From an uncultured Acidobacteriota bacterium (GTDB lineage: Bacteria; Acidobacteriota; Terriglobia; Terriglobales; CAINCZ01): a stretch of DNA of 5,210 nucleotides. A program made the position numbers and the translations under genes. The stretch lies in NCBI GenBank assembly GCA_903847195.1, contig CAINCZ010000060.1, positions 1 through 5,210 on the forward strand, given 5' to 3'. This document shows positions 4,683 to 5,210 of the stretch, piece after piece. Position 1 is the stretch's first letter. Every line of letters begins with the position of its first letter. The notes under the pieces are model-generated. The model did no database searches. It worked only from the letters and a program-made list of their open reading frames with translations, and was not told the DNA's origin.

Positions 4683-4698
4683 GAAGCAAATTTGCTTC
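4683..4698. promoter_or_regulatory. Perfect 16-bp palindrome abutting the DUF2892 ribosome binding site
   Basis: GAAGCAAATTTGCTTC reads the same on both strands. On the minus strand it ends immediately before the GGAGG of the DUF2892 gene (4682-4678) and begins 33 bases after the RND permease stop. As RNA it could form a six-pair stem with an AATT loop; as DNA it resembles a dimeric-regulator operator. No T-run follows it on the minus strand, so it is not an intrinsic terminator there. Confidence 0.5.
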
Positions 4699-4731
4699 TT
4701 CGCTGGGTAAAATGCGGAAATTCGCTCCGCG

Positions 4732-5210
4732 TTACACCTGTGCCTGGACGGCAGGCACGGCAGGCTTAGCTGCCCCGCGGCGCTCGCTCATGTAGTACAG
4801 CACCGGAACGGCCATGCGCGACAGCACCGTCGAAGCCACTTCGCCAGCCATCAACGACAGCGCCAAGCCCTGGAATATGGGATCGAACAAGATGACCGAC
4901 GCACCCACGACTACGGCGGCCGCCGTAAGCAGCATGGGCCGGAAGCGCACGGCTCCGGCATCGATCACCGCCTGCTCGAGCGCCATGCCCTGCCGTCGCC
5001 GCAATTCGATGAAATCCACCAGGATGATCGAGTTGCGCACGATGATTCCCGCTCCGGCGATGAAGCCGATCATGGATGTGGCGGTGAAGAACGCCCCCAT
5101 CATCGCGTGGGCCGGGAGAATACCCACCAGGGTCAGCGGGATCGGAGCCATGATGACCAGCGGCGTGCGGAATGACCCGAACCAGCCGACCACGAGAACG
5201 TAGATGAGTA
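4732..5210 (-). CDS. RND efflux permease, C-terminal end (N-terminus beyond window)
   Basis: The frame runs off the right edge; the last 158 residues are present and end at TAA (4734-4732). The sequence covers the final transmembrane helices of an AcrB/CusA-type inner-membrane pump: [20 protein letters not shown], then [21 protein letters not shown] followed by [11 protein letters not shown], then [20 protein letters not shown], and [20 protein letters not shown] before the short cytoplasmic tail. The [21 protein letters not shown] stretch and the RFRPMLLTA motif are family signatures. Such pumps use the proton gradient to export drugs or metals together with an adaptor and outer-membrane channel, which would be encoded off the window. 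The substrate-specifying parts (TM4, periplasmic domains) are not visible, so metal versus drug export cannot be decided. DUF2892 and receiver-like genes follow on the same strand. Confidence 0.93.
   Translation of the reverse strand, partial: LIYVLVVGWFGSFRTPLVIMAPIPLTLVGILPAHAMMGAFFTATSMIGFIAGAGIIVRNSIILVDFIELRRRQGMALEQAVIDAGAVRFRPMLLTAAAVVVGASVILFDPIFQGLALSLMAGEVASTVLSRMAVPVLYYMSERRGAAKPAVPAVQAQV

Overview
This is a 5.2 kb bacterial, GC-rich window with densely packed genes. It holds three gene blocks, and most of the recognisable products have a link to metal handling. The host cannot be fixed from sequence alone. The paired NosL genes with a small anchored protein and an ABC permease resemble sets I recall from Geobacter/Desulfuromonas-type bacteria. 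The degenerate receiver protein at the right end resembles proteins I associate with Acidobacteriota. An anaerobic or facultative soil or sediment bacterium, possibly Acidobacteriota, is a reasonable but unproven reading.

Left block (minus strand, 1976 down to 1 and beyond the edge): two different NosL-family copper-binding proteins, a small membrane-anchored or lipidated conserved protein of unknown function, and the N-terminal part of an FtsX/MacB-type ABC permease. The second and third genes overlap by one base (TGATG), and the other gaps are 21 to 27 bp, so this is one operon. No nosZ, nosD, nosF or nosY is visible. The set looks like a stand-alone envelope copper-handling and ABC transport module.

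Divergent control region (1977-2390): about 410 bp without a convincing gene. It has a strong hairpin in the presumed nosL leader (2021-2050) and an AT-rich stretch with two small inverted repeats (2320-2346) before the rightward block.

Middle block (plus strand, 2391-4030): a 59-residue DUF5320-like protein, a NifX/NifB-C-type (dinitrogenase iron-molybdenum cofactor family) protein with a His-rich insert, a PadR-family regulator with an N-terminal Cys/His motif, and a PaaI-type hotdog thioesterase. The small first gene and the GTG and TTG starts of the last two are easy to miss, but each has a sequence signature or a good ribosome binding site. I infer a self-regulated metal-cofactor or metal-sensing cluster.

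Right block (minus strand, from beyond 5210 down to 4094): the C-terminal end of an RND efflux permease, a two-helix DUF2892 (YgaP-like) membrane protein, and a response-regulator-like receiver that has lost its phosphorylation site. A perfect 16-bp palindrome directly abuts the ribosome binding site of the DUF2892 gene. This block converges on the middle block across a 63-bp gap with no clear terminator.
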